A stretch of DNA of 64,000 nucleotides from Propionivibrio sp. (GTDB lineage: Bacteria; Pseudomonadota; Gammaproteobacteria; Burkholderiales; Rhodocyclaceae). Below are positions 1 through 13,565 of this stretch, piece after piece. Made by a program: the position numbers and the translations under genes. How positions within the stretch are numbered: the stretch's first letter is position 1; every line of letters begins with the position of its first letter. The notes below the pieces were generated by a model, which did not search any database, was not told the origin of the DNA, and saw nothing but the letters and a program-made list of their open reading frames with translations. The DNA lies in contig JADJLB010000001.1 in the NCBI GenBank assembly GCA_016705685.1, positions 124,001 to 188,000 of the forward strand, written 5' to 3'.

Positions 1-555
1 GGCACACGCTGGCTCGACGGCCCGCTGACAACCGCAGCGCGCATAGGCGCCATCTGCTATCTCGACGAAATTGTCGAAGCGCGGCAAGACACCACGGTGG
101 TGATTCATCCGCTGACCGACCACCGTCGCACCCTGCCGATCGACAAAAAGGGCGAGCTGATCGAAGCCCATCGGGACTTTCAATTGGTGATCTCCTACAA
201 CCCAGGCTACCAGAGCCTGATGAAAGACTTGAAGCAATCGACCAAACAGCGATTCACCGCTTTCGATTTCGACTACCCGGAAGCCACGCTGGAAACCCAG
301 ATCGTAGCCAGGGAAACCGGGATCGACCCGGAGACTGCCGCCAAGCTGGTCACCATCGGGCAGACGGGGCGCAATCTCAAGGGGCACGGACTTGACGAAG
401 GCATCTCGACGCGCCTCCTGGTCTATGCCGCCACCCTGATCAAGGGCGGTGTCGAGCCGCGGGACGCCTGCCGCATTGCCATGGTGCGACCGATTACCGA
501 CGACGCGGATATTCGCGCCACGCTGGATCATGCCATTGATCTTACTTTTGGCTGA
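1..555 (+). CDS. cbbQ: CbbQ/NirQ/NorQ-family AAA+ ATPase (5' cut by window edge)
   Basis: The frame is open from base 1 and gives the last 184 residues of a MoxR-type AAA+ ATPase. The Walker B stretch CYLDE lies at residues 19-23 of the fragment, followed by a sensor-1-like SYNPGYQ and the Arg-containing SKQRF. The family is about 265-270 residues, so the Walker A part lies upstream of the window. CbbQ hexamers work with CbbO to remodel inhibited RuBisCO; NirQ/NorQ relatives serve denitrification. The next gene is a CbbO/NorD-type protein. The choice of cbbQ over norQ rests on the resemblance of both proteins to Cbb versions; the upstream genes (RuBisCO or nor) would settle it. Confidence 0.85.
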   Translation, partial: GTRWLDGPLTTAARIGAICYLDEIVEARQDTTVVIHPLTDHRRTLPIDKKGELIEAHRDFQLVISYNPGYQSLMKDLKQSTKQRFTAFDFDYPEATLETQIVARETGIDPETAAKLVTIGQTGRNLKGHGLDEGISTRLLVYAATLIKGGVEPRDACRIAMVRPITDDADIRATLDHAIDLTFG

Positions 556-573
556 CGATTCGGCCGGAGCTGA

Positions 574-2910
574 TTGTCGCCTGACGCTCGCCCATCGCCA
601 ATTTCCAACCGGCATATGATCACTGGAATACGAACGGTAGCCGATGCCCGCAAGCAGGCCATGCACGATCCGCGCATCCAGGCCTGCTGGCTCGAAGTCG
701 ATTGCGGCTTTCAGCCCGTCGCCGACGTCTTCGAAGAGTGCGTCAGCGAAGCCCTGAACGCGTTTTCCAGCACTCAGATGCATGACTACCTGGAAGCTGC
801 GCGCTTCCTCGGCAAGCTGGGCCGCGGGCCGGAACCGATGCTGGCTTTCCTTGAGGAATGGCCAAGCGTCGTCGCCAGCATCGGCGGTTGCGAGATCCTT
901 CCGCAGGTCATGGCCTTTGTGAAGGTGCTACAGCGTTCGCCCAACAGCAAGGCCATCGCACCCATGCTGCAAACCTTGGCCGCGGTGTCCCGCCGCCTGC
1001 AGTCGCCCGGCCAGTTGCAGTTCTATCTCGATATCGCGCAGGATCTGATGACCCGGACCTCAGGCTCCATCCACGGGCATCACACGACCTTTCCCAGTCC
1101 CGGCCTGATGGATTTTTTTGCCCAGGCGCCGTTCCTCACCCGGCTGCTGTCCATGGCCGGGCTGAAGAACTGGGTGGACTACGGTATCCGCAATTACGCC
1201 AACCACCCGGAGCGACAGGTCGACTATTTCAAGTTGCAGTCGGCCGACAGCCGTGCGGTATTGCAACGTGAACGCCACGGCACGCTGTTCGCCGATGTCG
1301 AAAGAAAACTCGATCTTTACCTGCGCGCACTGTGGCGCGACAGCGACCTGCTGGTGCCCTATTCGACGGCCTTCGACGAACTGCGCCAGCCGGTGCCCTA
1401 TTACGACAAGCTGGGCCTGCGCGTACCCGATGTGTTCGACGACAGCAACGGCGTCAGCGGACTTGACCGCTACCGCGCCGTGCTCGCCCACATGATTGGC
1501 CATCGCCGCTGGAGCAAACCGCTGATCGCCGACAACTGGAGCCCCTTCCAGCGTATGGCGGTGGAATTTTTCGAGGACTGCCGCATCGACACGCTGCTGA
1601 TCCGCGCATATCCCGGTTTGCAGCGCATCTTTCTCGCCCTCCATCCCCGACCGGTCGAAACCGATTGCGATCCGCAAACGACGTCCTGCCTGCGCCACCG
1701 CCTGGCCATGCTGTCGCGCGCGCTGATCGACCCGGAGCACGGTTACACGAACCCCGATCTGCTGGAGTTCGTTCGGCGCTACCGCGACCTGCTGGCCGAA
1801 AGCGAAGCGAATACCGCAGCGATTGCCGAACTGGCGCTTGCCTACGTCGCCCGGACGCGCCGCCAGAGCGACCAGTTCGCCAAAGTGCATTTCAAGGACA
1901 CGGTCATCGGCTATCGCGATGACAACCGCCAGATGTGGCAGTTCATCGAAGAGGGCGACGAAGAGGAAGCCTTCGACGAGAAACGCCGGCTGGAACCGGC
2001 CGACTCAGCGCCAGGCCTGCCGCCCCGGCATTATCCCGAGTGGGACTACAACAGCCAGACCTACCGCCCCGACTGGGTCAGCGTTTATGAATCGCTGCAC
2101 CCGAGTGGGGCCGCGGCCGACATCGACAGCCTGTTGGCCAAGCACAGCGCACTGGCCAAGCGGCTCAAGCGTCTGTTCGATCTGCTCAAACCGCAGGACA
2201 AGGTACGCCTGCGCCATCAGGAAGACGGTAGCGAACTCGATCTGGACATCGCGATCCGTTCGCTGATCGACCTCAGGTGCGGCATCACGCCCGATCCACG
2301 CATCAACATGAGCCACCGCACCGACGGTCGCGACATCGCGGTGATGCTCTTGCTCGATCTCTCCGAATCACTGAACCAGAAGGTCGCCGGCAGCTCGCAG
2401 ACCATCCTGCAGTTGAGCCAGGAGGCCGTCTCGCTGCTCTCCTGGGCGGTAGACCGTCTGGGCGACCCGTTGGCCGTCGCTGGCTTTCGCTCCAACACCC
2501 GGCATGATGTACGCTATCAGCATATCAAGGGCTATAGCGAGCCGTGGGGCGATGCGGTGAAAGCCCGCCTCGCCGCACTAGACGCCGGTTATTCGACGCG
2601 CATCGGCGCCGCCGTACGCCACGCCGCGCACTACCTGGAAAACCAGAAAGCCGACAAGAAGCTGATGCTGGTTCTGACCGACGGCGAGCCCGCCGACGTG
2701 GACGCTCACGATCCACGCACCTTGATCGAAGACGCACGGCAGGCAGTGAAGGAACTCGATGCCAAAGGGATTTACAGCCATTGCATCAGTCTCGATCCGC
2801 ATGCCGACGACTATGTCACCCAGATTTTCGGCAAGCGCTTCACGGTGATCGACAACGTCCAGCGTCTTCCGGAACGGTTGCCCCAGTTGTTCCTGGCCTT
2901 GACGAAATAG
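574..2910 (+). CDS. cbbO: CbbO-type RuBisCO activase subunit, VWA domain protein
   Basis: A 778-residue protein of the CbbO/NorD family. The long N-terminal region is followed by a C-terminal von Willebrand A domain with the MIDAS motif DLSES at residues 595-599 and a later TDGEP. CbbO is the adaptor that couples the CbbQ ATPase to RuBisCO. It starts 18 bases after cbbQ, so the two are co-transcribed. The start used is TTG, with GGAG four bases upstream; an in-frame ATG at 616 lacks a clear ribosome site, so the start is uncertain by 14 codons. It is convergent with the next gene, leaving only 7 bases between stops. NorD is the alternative identity. Confidence 0.85.
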   Translation: MSPDARPSPISNRHMITGIRTVADARKQAMHDPRIQACWLEVDCGFQPVADVFEECVSEALNAFSSTQMHDYLEAARFLGKLGRGPEPMLAFLEEWPSVVASIGGCEILPQVMAFVKVLQRSPNSKAIAPMLQTLAAVSRRLQSPGQLQFYLDIAQDLMTRTSGSIHGHHTTFPSPGLMDFFAQAPFLTRLLSMAGLKNWVDYGIRNYANHPERQVDYFKLQSADSRAVLQRERHGTLFADVERKLDLYLRALWRDSDLLVPYSTAFDELRQPVPYYDKLGLRVPDVFDDSNGVSGLDRYRAVLAHMIGHRRWSKPLIADNWSPFQRMAVEFFEDCRIDTLLIRAYPGLQRIFLALHPRPVETDCDPQTTSCLRHRLAMLSRALIDPEHGYTNPDLLEFVRRYRDLLAESEANTAAIAELALAYVARTRRQSDQFAKVHFKDTVIGYRDDNRQMWQFIEEGDEEEAFDEKRRLEPADSAPGLPPRHYPEWDYNSQTYRPDWVSVYESLHPSGAAADIDSLLAKHSALAKRLKRLFDLLKPQDKVRLRHQEDGSELDLDIAIRSLIDLRCGITPDPRINMSHRTDGRDIAVMLLLDLSESLNQKVAGSSQTILQLSQEAVSLLSWAVDRLGDPLAVAGFRSNTRHDVRYQHIKGYSEPWGDAVKARLAALDAGYSTRIGAAVRHAAHYLENQKADKKLMLVLTDGEPADVDAHDPRTLIEDARQAVKELDAKGIYSHCISLDPHADDYVTQIFGKRFTVIDNVQRLPERLPQLFLALTK

Positions 2911-2917
2911 GCGCCGT

Positions 2918-4519
2918 TTATGCAGCCGGCGATACGTTGCCTTCCTTGTCGGTAAAGACCACGTGGTCACCCTCGATCGAAAAGGAACCCGTTTCGTAGG
3001 TTTTGCGCAACCGCGATACTTTCTTGCCAAACAGCATATCGACGGCGCCGGCCATACTCATACCGACTTCAACTCGCGCACCGGCGATCAGTGCCAACTG
3101 CCGTTCAAGTTCGTCGCGTTGCGGCAATAGTTTGGCCCAGGCTTTGATCGCTTGCTCCCAGGACGCCTTGGCACGTTCCAGCATGCCGCTCTTGTCACCG
3201 ATTTTGGTCATGTGCTTGACCAGCATCTCAAGCTTGTTTTCCTCTTCGCGTTGTTTCTCGATGACCTTCAACAGGTCCTGATACTGTGCGTCAAGCGCCG
3301 GATTGACGCCAAGAACAAGATTGGTCACACCCCCCGTCGGCGATCCGAGAATCGGCGTTTTGATCAGCATCATCGCCTTTGCCGACCCACCCGCCAATCG
3401 TCCCCGTTGCGTCGATTTGATGCCAACGATGATTTGATTATTGGCCTGCAATTCGCTTTGCAGAGCCGTATCATCGATGGCGATCGTGGTCCCGGAGAAC
3501 ACGTGCGCGCTTTCGACAAAGCGCGCCGAAACGGAACCTCCAGCACGCACGCGAGCCTGGGCAATGATGCCACCAGCAACGCGGATGTCGCCTCCAGCGT
3601 CAAGCTCTGCGCCATCGACCACTTCGCCGACCACGATATCGCCGCTGGCACGCACTTTCATACCTGGTGACACATCGCCTTCGATGTTTACGGTTCCGTC
3701 AAAGCCTATATTCCCAGAAGCCATGTTGACTTGGCGTATGGTCAAGACCTGTTCGACATTCGCCCCATGGCCCACACGTACCGGCTGACCGCTGAACACT
3801 GCCCGTAACAGGCTGGCGTCTTCTTTGTCGATATAGGCGCCAATCAATCCTTCGTCAAACAGCGCATCCTGACCCGGAACGGGTTCGATGATTTCGCCAC
3901 GAACATTGCGCCCAGCGGTCCCGGTCGTCGGAGGAATGCGTCGCATCAATGGTTGTTCGGCGGCCACCATTGGAATCGCTCCCAGTTCTCGGAAGTCGAT
4001 CAAACCGCCCTCACTCACCTGCGGCCTACGATCGCGCGTATCGGCCACCAGCATCTCGAAATGGGCATTTATTCCGTCTTCAGCCGGCTGCCCGGCCGCC
4101 ACCAGCATCCGTTCGGCAAAGTCCAGTGCACAGGCCGCGCTCACGGCTGAGGAATCAATGCCGAACGTTACCCCGGCATCGATGAGAGCCTGCTTGATTT
4201 CATCGGGGTCAAGGTCCTCACCGCCACATGCTGGAACGACATTTGCCCACACCTGCATGGCATCCGGCGCTATCTCGAGTGTGAAACTGGCATCGCAACG
4301 CTCGGCAATCGTCAGCTCCATCTCGCTGGTCGAGGCGCCATAACACTCAAGCAGATTTTGTGCAGCTTCCTTAGCCAGCCGCCAATTACCCAAACCCGCC
4401 TCAGTCAACAATACCCGCAAGGAATCAAGATCGAGATCCGGACGAACGTTCGGTGGGCAGATAGAAACCACAAGACGGTCATCGGTTACCGAAAATGTCA
4501 AACCGGAGAATTCGTTCAT
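2918..4519 (-). CDS. FapA family (DUF342) polymerizing-type protein
   Basis: A 533-residue protein of the FapA/DUF342 family. An N-terminal alpha/beta region is followed by a glycine-rich beta-helix-like middle with repeated GDI and GNI turns (roughly residues 260-370). A Glu/Lys/Arg-rich coiled-coil-like stretch lies near residues 410-480. Family members are cytoplasmic and have been linked to flagellar or surface assembly and cell shape, but the role here is unknown. The start is ATG 4519, preceded by AGGGGGG; an upstream in-frame ATG at 4552 would add 11 residues without a better ribosome site. No flagellar genes are nearby. It is transcribed divergently from the glutamate dehydrogenase. 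Confidence 0.8.
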   Translation of the reverse strand: MNEFSGLTFSVTDDRLVVSICPPNVRPDLDLDSLRVLLTEAGLGNWRLAKEAAQNLLECYGASTSEMELTIAERCDASFTLEIAPDAMQVWANVVPACGGEDLDPDEIKQALIDAGVTFGIDSSAVSAACALDFAERMLVAAGQPAEDGINAHFEMLVADTRDRRPQVSEGGLIDFRELGAIPMVAAEQPLMRRIPPTTGTAGRNVRGEIIEPVPGQDALFDEGLIGAYIDKEDASLLRAVFSGQPVRVGHGANVEQVLTIRQVNMASGNIGFDGTVNIEGDVSPGMKVRASGDIVVGEVVDGAELDAGGDIRVAGGIIAQARVRAGGSVSARFVESAHVFSGTTIAIDDTALQSELQANNQIIVGIKSTQRGRLAGGSAKAMMLIKTPILGSPTGGVTNLVLGVNPALDAQYQDLLKVIEKQREEENKLEMLVKHMTKIGDKSGMLERAKASWEQAIKAWAKLLPQRDELERQLALIAGARVEVGMSMAGAVDMLFGKKVSRLRKTYETGSFSIEGDHVVFTDKEGNVSPAA

Positions 4520-4775
4520 CGCCCCCCCTATGACTGTGGCACATTCTGCCACCAGACAGCGCTAAACTGCAAACAAGCCGTTCGGAACTGTTTCAGCATT
4601 ACGGGCTCGTATTAGATCACGATGATGGATATTGTGTACAAGACCAATTGAGACTACGTGGAATAATCGCCGCAAGTGAAACCCACTCATAACCGGCATC
4701 CGATCACTTCAATGTAGCAAAGGGCTTGATCCTTCACGTTTGGGCTAGTTATGCAAAATGCAGTGAGGAGGAAAT
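4520..4775. promoter_or_regulatory. Divergent intergenic region, FapA/NAD-GDH
   Basis: 256 bases between two divergent start codons, so both promoters must lie here. The only strong element seen is the ribosome site GAGGAGG just before the ATG of the dehydrogenase. I found no convincing operator palindrome or coding frame. Confidence 0.4.
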
Positions 4776-7700
4776 ATGCTTGAGCATCTCGAAGATAAGA
4801 AACAGGACTCGCTGGCCAAGGTTTTGAAGCTGGCCGGGAGCCGGTTACCGCCACAGCAAAAGAGCGAGGCCCAGGCTTTCATCCGTGATTACTACGAACA
4901 GATGGACGCTGAGGATCTGTTCGAGCGAAGTATCGAGGACCTCTACGGTGCGGCCATGGCCCACTTGACCTACAGCCGGAGTTTCGTCGGTGGACGGCCT
5001 AAACTCCGGGTCTACAACCCTCAGCTCGAAGAACACGGCTGGACTTCACCGCATTCGATCGTTGAAGTCATCAATGACGACATGCCCTTCCTGGTCGATT
5101 CGGTGACCATGGAAGTCAACCGCCAGGGATTCACGCTGCACCTTCTCATCCATCCGGTATTTCGCACCCATCGCGATGCGCACGGCAAGCTGCTGGCGAT
5201 TGGCGCGGCTGGGGCCGACGGAACCCCGGAATCGTTCATGCATATCGAGGTCGACAGGGAGACCGACCCGGCGAGACTGAAGGTGCTGGAGGACAGGCTG
5301 CTTTCCGTCCTGGCCGACGTACGCGTTGCAGTTGCCGATTGGCGGCCGATGCTAAATCGCCTGAGCGACGTCATTCGGGAACTGGAAACGCCCCCTGCCG
5401 GCTTGAGTGAAACGGAAGTCGACGAGGGCCGCGTCTTCCTGCGTTGGGCCTATGACCATCACTTTACCTTTCTTGGCTTTCGCGAATACGAACTGGTAGC
5501 GGAAAACGGCGAAGATCAACTCATGATTGTCCCCGAGAGCGGACTGGGCATTCTGCGCGAACCCCGGCAAGGGGCTTTATCGAGAGGCTTCGCCGAGTCC
5601 CCTCCCAGTATTCGCAAACTTGCGCGCGCACAGCATTTACTTGTCCTGACAAAAGCCAACGTGCGGGCGACGGTACACCGCCCTGGCTACCTGAATTACA
5701 TCGGCATCAAGCGCTTCGACTCCGCAGGCAACGTCGTCGGAGAACGCCGGTTTATCGGCCTCTACACATCCTCTGCGTACTACGCACGGATCAGGGAAAT
5801 TCCGCTGCTGCGAAACAAGGCGACGGCGGTGCTGGAAAAGGCCGGCTTCGCGCCCAACAGTCACATGGGCAAAAGCCTGCTGACCATTCTCGAAACGTAT
5901 CCACGCGACGAATTATTTCAGATCGATGAAACGGCCTTGCTGGAAACGGCACTGGGCATACTCCGTCTGGGAGACCGCCGCAAGATTCGCGTCTTTATGC
6001 GTCGAGAGGCGTACGGCCGCTATTACTCCTGCCTGATCTACCTGCCTCGCGAAAAATTCAATACCGAATCCCGGGTTCGAATTCAGGGCGTCCTGAAGCG
6101 CGCACTGCAGGGCACCAGTGTCGAATACACCGTTGAACTGTCGGAAGCAACGCTGGCGCGCATTCACTTCCTGGTGCGCAGTTCGCCACGCGACGAGACG
6201 GTCGTCGACGCGCGCGACATCGAGTCCCAGATCAATCTCGCCTTGCGTGACTGGGCAGACGATCTGAAACTGGCCTTGATCGAAAGTCGCGGCGAGGAAG
6301 CCGCCAACCAGTTGTTGAATTCCTATGGCGCCGCATTCCCGGTGGCCTACCGTGATAGCGTCAGCGTCCGCATCGCGGTTCGGGACATTCAAACGATAGA
6401 GCATCTGTCCGAGACGCAAGCCATTACCATGCGTCTCTATCGACCGGTCGAGGCGGACAGCCGAACACTGCGCTTGAGAGTATATCGACTGGGCGAACCC
6501 GTTCCACTTTCCGGCAGCCTGCCGATGCTTGAAAACATGGGCGTGTCGGTGCTGGATGAACAGTCGTACACGCTTGATCGCGGCGATGCCGGCACGGTGC
6601 ACATCCATGACTTCGGAATGCACACCGTGATTGATTTGCCTGACATCACGACGGTGCGGCCGCTATTCGAGGATAGCTTTGCCAAGGTTTGGCGGCGCGA
6701 GATCGAAAGCGATGGGTTCAATCGTCTGGTGCTCGCCGCGGGTCTGTCGAGTGATGAAGTCATTGTGCTGCGCGCCTATGCCAAATATCTGCGCCAGGCC
6801 GGGTTCACTTTCAGCCAGGCGTACATCGAACAGACTCTGGTCGACAACATCCGGCTCGCCCGTCTACTCATCGCCTTGTTCCACGCGCGCTTCGACCCCG
6901 CCGCGGGAGGGGGTCGTGAGGCAGCCCAGTCGGGCCTGGTCGAGGAAATCAAACAGGCCTTGGATGAAGTCGCCAGTGCCGACGATGACCGCATTTTGCG
7001 GCGCTTTCTCGCCGTCATCCAGGCAACGATACGCACCAATTTTTATCAGCGCGATGCGGCAGGATGCCGCAAGCCCTATGTTTCCTTCAAGCTTGAGTCG
7101 GCCAAAGTTCCCGAACTGCCCGAGCCGAAACCGCTCTATGAGATCTGGTTCTACTCGCCACGTGTCGAAGGGATTCATTTGCGCGGCGGGAAAGTCGCCC
7201 GCGGGGGCCTGCGCTGGTCCGACCGCATGGAAGATTTCCGCACCGAAGTGCTCGGACTGGTCAAGGCGCAGATGGTCAAGAACGTCGTCATCGTTCCTGT
7301 CGGATCCAAGGGAGGGTTCGTACTGAAGAATCCACCGCCTCAGACCGATCGCGAAGCGTATCTGAACGAGGGAATCGAATGCTACAAGTCTTTTCTCCGA
7401 GGCCTGCTCGACATCACCGACAACCTGGTGGCCAACGAAATCGTGCCGCCGAAGAATGTTGCCCGACATGACGGCGACGACCCCTACCTCGTTGTAGCAG
7501 CCGACAAGGGCACGGCAACGTTTTCGGATTTCGCCAACGCCGTCAGCAATGAATATGGCTTCTGGCTTGGCGACGCTTTTGCATCCGGCGGCTCGGTCGG
7601 ATACGACCACAAGAAGATGGGTATCACGGCGCGTGGCGCGTGGGAATCCGTCAAGCGCCATTTCCTTGAGATGGGCATCGACACACAGACGACGTCATTT

Positions 7701-9590
7701 ACCGTGGTGGGCATCGGGGACATGTCCGGCGACGTATTCGGCAACGGCATGCTCTTGTCGCGGCATATCAAACTGCTGGCGGCATTCGATCATCGACATA
7801 TCTTCCTGGACCCGAATCCTGATACCGAGGCCAGTTTCAACGAACGCCAGCGTCTGTTCGCGCTGCCCCGCTCTTCCTGGGAAGATTATGACAAAACGTT
7901 GCTGTCGGGTGGCGGCGGCATATTCCCGCGTAGCGCCAAGACGATACCGCTGACCGCGGAAATGCGAAATAGTCTAGGCGTGACCGCAACCACGCTGACC
8001 CCGGCGGAGCTGATGCGGGCCATCCTCAAGGCACCGGTCGATCTTTTTTACAACGGGGGTATCGGCACCTACATCAAGGCCAGGGAACAAAGCAACTTGG
8101 AGGTCGGCGATCGCGCCAACGACGCCGTTCGGGTCAACGGGGCCGATCTACGCTGCAAGGTCGTGGCCGAGGGAGGCAACCTGGGCTGCACACAACTCGG
8201 GCGAATCGAATTCGCCATGAATGGCGGCCGGATCAACACCGACGCGATCGACAATTCAGCGGGCGTTGACTGTTCCGACCACGAAGTCAATATCAAGATT
8301 CTGCTGGGTCTTGTCGAGGCTGACGGGGAATTGACCAGAAAACAGCGCGACAAGCTGTTGGCAGAAATGACCGACGAAGTCGGCGAACTGGCGCTGGCCG
8401 ACAATTACTACCAGACCCAATCGCAATCGGTGACAGGCGCCAGGGCCGTACAGATGCTCGATGGACATCAGCGGTTCATTCGCCACCTCGAAAAGACCGG
8501 GCGTCTCGATCGCGCCGTCGAATACTTGCCCACGGACGAGCAGATTGCCGAACGTCGCGCGGCGCGGCTTGGGCTGACCTCGCCGGAACGTGCTGTACTG
8601 CTGGCCTATAGCAAAATGGTGCTGTTCGACCAATTGCTGGCGTCCGATCTGGTCGACGACCCGTACGTCGAGCCGCTGCTCACAGGATATTTTCCAGAAG
8701 CATTACGGGCGCGTTATGCCGGCGTGATGCATCGCCATCCGTTGAAGCGGGAAATTGTAGCGACGGTATTGGCCAACTCGATGATCAATCATGTGGGCAT
8801 TGTTTTCACCTATCGGATGTGCGAAGAAACGGGAGCTGAACCGCATGATGTAGCGCGCGCCTATATCCTGGCGCGCGACATCTACGACTTCCCGATACTT
8901 TGGGCGGGCATCGAAGCGCTGGATGGCCAGGTCGCAGCCCCGGTGCAGAACAGGATGCTGATCGATGCCGGGCGCCTCGTTCTGCGCGCCGTACTGTGGT
9001 TCTTGCGAACGCATCAAGAAAAGATCCCGATCGACGACGTCATCAAGCGCTTCCGGCCCGGTGTTGCCGAGCTCAATGGCATGCTCTGTTCGCTGTTGAA
9101 TACCGGCGATCTGAACGCAGTCAGCGAGCGGCGGGCAGAGCTGCAATCTGCCGGCGTCCCAGACCGCATCGCTGAACAGGTGGCGCAGCTTGATGCTTCC
9201 TACGCAGCGCTGGATATCGTCGATATTGCAACGGGCGGCCCGCTCGGGGTCGACCGGGTCGCTGAGATTTACTTTGCCCTGGTCGGGAAACTGGAGATGC
9301 GCTGGTTCGGCGATCAGATCAATGCCCTTTCCACCAATACGCACTGGCAAGCTCTGGCGCGAAATGCCCTGCGCGACGATCTTTCGCGGCAGACCAGGCT
9401 GCTCACCGCAAGTGTAATGCGCCTATCGCCCGGCGGGACCGATGCGGCGGCCATGCTAGCCGCGTGGGAAGCTGCAAACTTTGCCCCGCTGACTCGACTG
9501 AAGGAAATGGTGGCCGACTTGAAGACAGGTCCGGCACTGGATCTGGCCATGCTCTCGGTTGCCATGCGCGAGTTGAGGAGTCTGACCTAG
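4776..9590 (+). CDS. gdhB: NAD-specific glutamate dehydrogenase, large (GDH180-type)
   Basis: A 1604-residue protein, the usual length of the large bacterial NAD-GDH class. It interconverts glutamate and 2-oxoglutarate plus ammonia, mainly in the catabolic direction, in the cytoplasm. ACT-like N-terminal regions (about 1-700) precede the catalytic core. The core has GGLRWSDR near 810, PVGSKGGF with the catalytic-type lysine near 843, and a Rossmann segment VVGIGDMSGDVFGNG near 977. A helical C-terminal domain follows. The ATG is preceded by GAGGAGGAAAT, so the start is firm. It is monocistronic, with no linked nitrogen regulator. Nothing suggests decay. Confidence 0.95.
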   Translation: MLEHLEDKKQDSLAKVLKLAGSRLPPQQKSEAQAFIRDYYEQMDAEDLFERSIEDLYGAAMAHLTYSRSFVGGRPKLRVYNPQLEEHGWTSPHSIVEVINDDMPFLVDSVTMEVNRQGFTLHLLIHPVFRTHRDAHGKLLAIGAAGADGTPESFMHIEVDRETDPARLKVLEDRLLSVLADVRVAVADWRPMLNRLSDVIRELETPPAGLSETEVDEGRVFLRWAYDHHFTFLGFREYELVAENGEDQLMIVPESGLGILREPRQGALSRGFAESPPSIRKLARAQHLLVLTKANVRATVHRPGYLNYIGIKRFDSAGNVVGERRFIGLYTSSAYYARIREIPLLRNKATAVLEKAGFAPNSHMGKSLLTILETYPRDELFQIDETALLETALGILRLGDRRKIRVFMRREAYGRYYSCLIYLPREKFNTESRVRIQGVLKRALQGTSVEYTVELSEATLARIHFLVRSSPRDETVVDARDIESQINLALRDWADDLKLALIESRGEEAANQLLNSYGAAFPVAYRDSVSVRIAVRDIQTIEHLSETQAITMRLYRPVEADSRTLRLRVYRLGEPVPLSGSLPMLENMGVSVLDEQSYTLDRGDAGTVHIHDFGMHTVIDLPDITTVRPLFEDSFAKVWRREIESDGFNRLVLAAGLSSDEVIVLRAYAKYLRQAGFTFSQAYIEQTLVDNIRLARLLIALFHARFDPAAGGGREAAQSGLVEEIKQALDEVASADDDRILRRFLAVIQATIRTNFYQRDAAGCRKPYVSFKLESAKVPELPEPKPLYEIWFYSPRVEGIHLRGGKVARGGLRWSDRMEDFRTEVLGLVKAQMVKNVVIVPVGSKGGFVLKNPPPQTDREAYLNEGIECYKSFLRGLLDITDNLVANEIVPPKNVARHDGDDPYLVVAADKGTATFSDFANAVSNEYGFWLGDAFASGGSVGYDHKKMGITARGAWESVKRHFLEMGIDTQTTSFTVVGIGDMSGDVFGNGMLLSRHIKLLAAFDHRHIFLDPNPDTEASFNERQRLFALPRSSWEDYDKTLLSGGGGIFPRSAKTIPLTAEMRNSLGVTATTLTPAELMRAILKAPVDLFYNGGIGTYIKAREQSNLEVGDRANDAVRVNGADLRCKVVAEGGNLGCTQLGRIEFAMNGGRINTDAIDNSAGVDCSDHEVNIKILLGLVEADGELTRKQRDKLLAEMTDEVGELALADNYYQTQSQSVTGARAVQMLDGHQRFIRHLEKTGRLDRAVEYLPTDEQIAERRAARLGLTSPERAVLLAYSKMVLFDQLLASDLVDDPYVEPLLTGYFPEALRARYAGVMHRHPLKREIVATVLANSMINHVGIVFTYRMCEETGAEPHDVARAYILARDIYDFPILWAGIEALDGQVAAPVQNRMLIDAGRLVLRAVLWFLRTHQEKIPIDDVIKRFRPGVAELNGMLCSLLNTGDLNAVSERRAELQSAGVPDRIAEQVAQLDASYAALDIVDIATGGPLGVDRVAEIYFALVGKLEMRWFGDQINALSTNTHWQALARNALRDDLSRQTRLLTASVMRLSPGGTDAAAMLAAWEAANFAPLTRLKEMVADLKTGPALDLAMLSVAMRELRSLT

Positions 9591-9784
9591 CGCCTGTCGT
9601 CCGGGCGGCATGCATAAAGAGTAGCGCTGGCGACACTCCCTTGGCGCTTCAGACTTGAATCCGCCTTCCCAATACCCGAGGGGAAAGGCGTATATTGGCC
9701 TTGTCTTTGTGTCAGACAGCTACGCCTGAGCCAGCCCTTTCGCCAGTTTGGATGTATATGAAATATTCCGAAGGAGAATATGCC

Positions 9785-10408
9785 ATGCCGCACGAACGTC
9801 ATACGGTTGCTCTAGGGTTTGCCGATCAAACCGTTCCCCCGGGGGCGCATATATGCCAGATTTTCAGCGCTGATGAGGAACGCCTTGATGCCCTGATGAG
9901 ATTTCTGCGCAGCGGACTTGAGGCCGGTGAGCGTGCCGCCTGCTTCACCGAAAAACTGGACGAAACCCAACTGACCAATTTCTTGGCCGAGCGCGGCTTG
10001 TCGTGCGAAGAACTCATGGAATCGGGCGCGCTGTCGCGGGCCGGGACCAGCGAGGTGTACTTCCAGGACGGGCGCTTCGACCCGGATCGCATGCTGGCCC
10101 TGCTGCGGCAGTTTCACAAGAACTCGGTTGCTGACGGATTCCCCGCGGCGCGTGTGATCGGTGAGATGACGGCGGACGTTCAGCACATCGAAGGAGGCTC
10201 ACGCCTGATGGAATATGAATCGCGCGTCAGCATGCTGCTGAAGGAGGTTCCGATCACCGCCGTCTGCCAGTATGACGCCAACACATTTGATGGCGCGACA
10301 ATCATGGAGGTTTTGAAGGTTCATCCGATGATGGTGATTCGCGGCACCGTGGTGCATAACCCCTACTATGTTCCTCCCGAGGAGTTTTTAGCCCATCACT
10401 GTTCATAG
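9785..10408 (+). CDS. MEDS domain sensory protein
   Basis: A 207-residue soluble protein matching the MEDS (methanogen/methylotroph DcmR sensory) domain. It opens with a hydrophobic strand plus GAHICQIF and continues with AGERAACF and RVIGEMTADV stretches typical of the family. MEDS proteins are thought to bind small ligands and feed histidine kinases, but the ligand is unknown. The start is ATG 9785, with AAGGAG at 9771-9776; an open frame reaches back to 9695 without a ribosome site. It lies 12 bases upstream of a hybrid kinase, so the pair is probably co-expressed and functionally linked. Confidence 0.8.
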   Translation: MPHERHTVALGFADQTVPPGAHICQIFSADEERLDALMRFLRSGLEAGERAACFTEKLDETQLTNFLAERGLSCEELMESGALSRAGTSEVYFQDGRFDPDRMLALLRQFHKNSVADGFPAARVIGEMTADVQHIEGGSRLMEYESRVSMLLKEVPITAVCQYDANTFDGATIMEVLKVHPMMVIRGTVVHNPYYVPPEEFLAHHCS

Positions 10409-10420
10409 TCCAAGAAGCCC

Positions 10421-13540
<3,120 letters not shown>

Positions 13541-13565
13541 ACAACACTTTGCAGGAAACCGCGCC

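Noticed and set aside
1060-1890. Minus-strand open frame of 276 codons over cbbO
   Set aside because: It lies entirely antisense to a well-supported gene, has a biased low-complexity composition and matches no family; it reflects high-GC codon bias.
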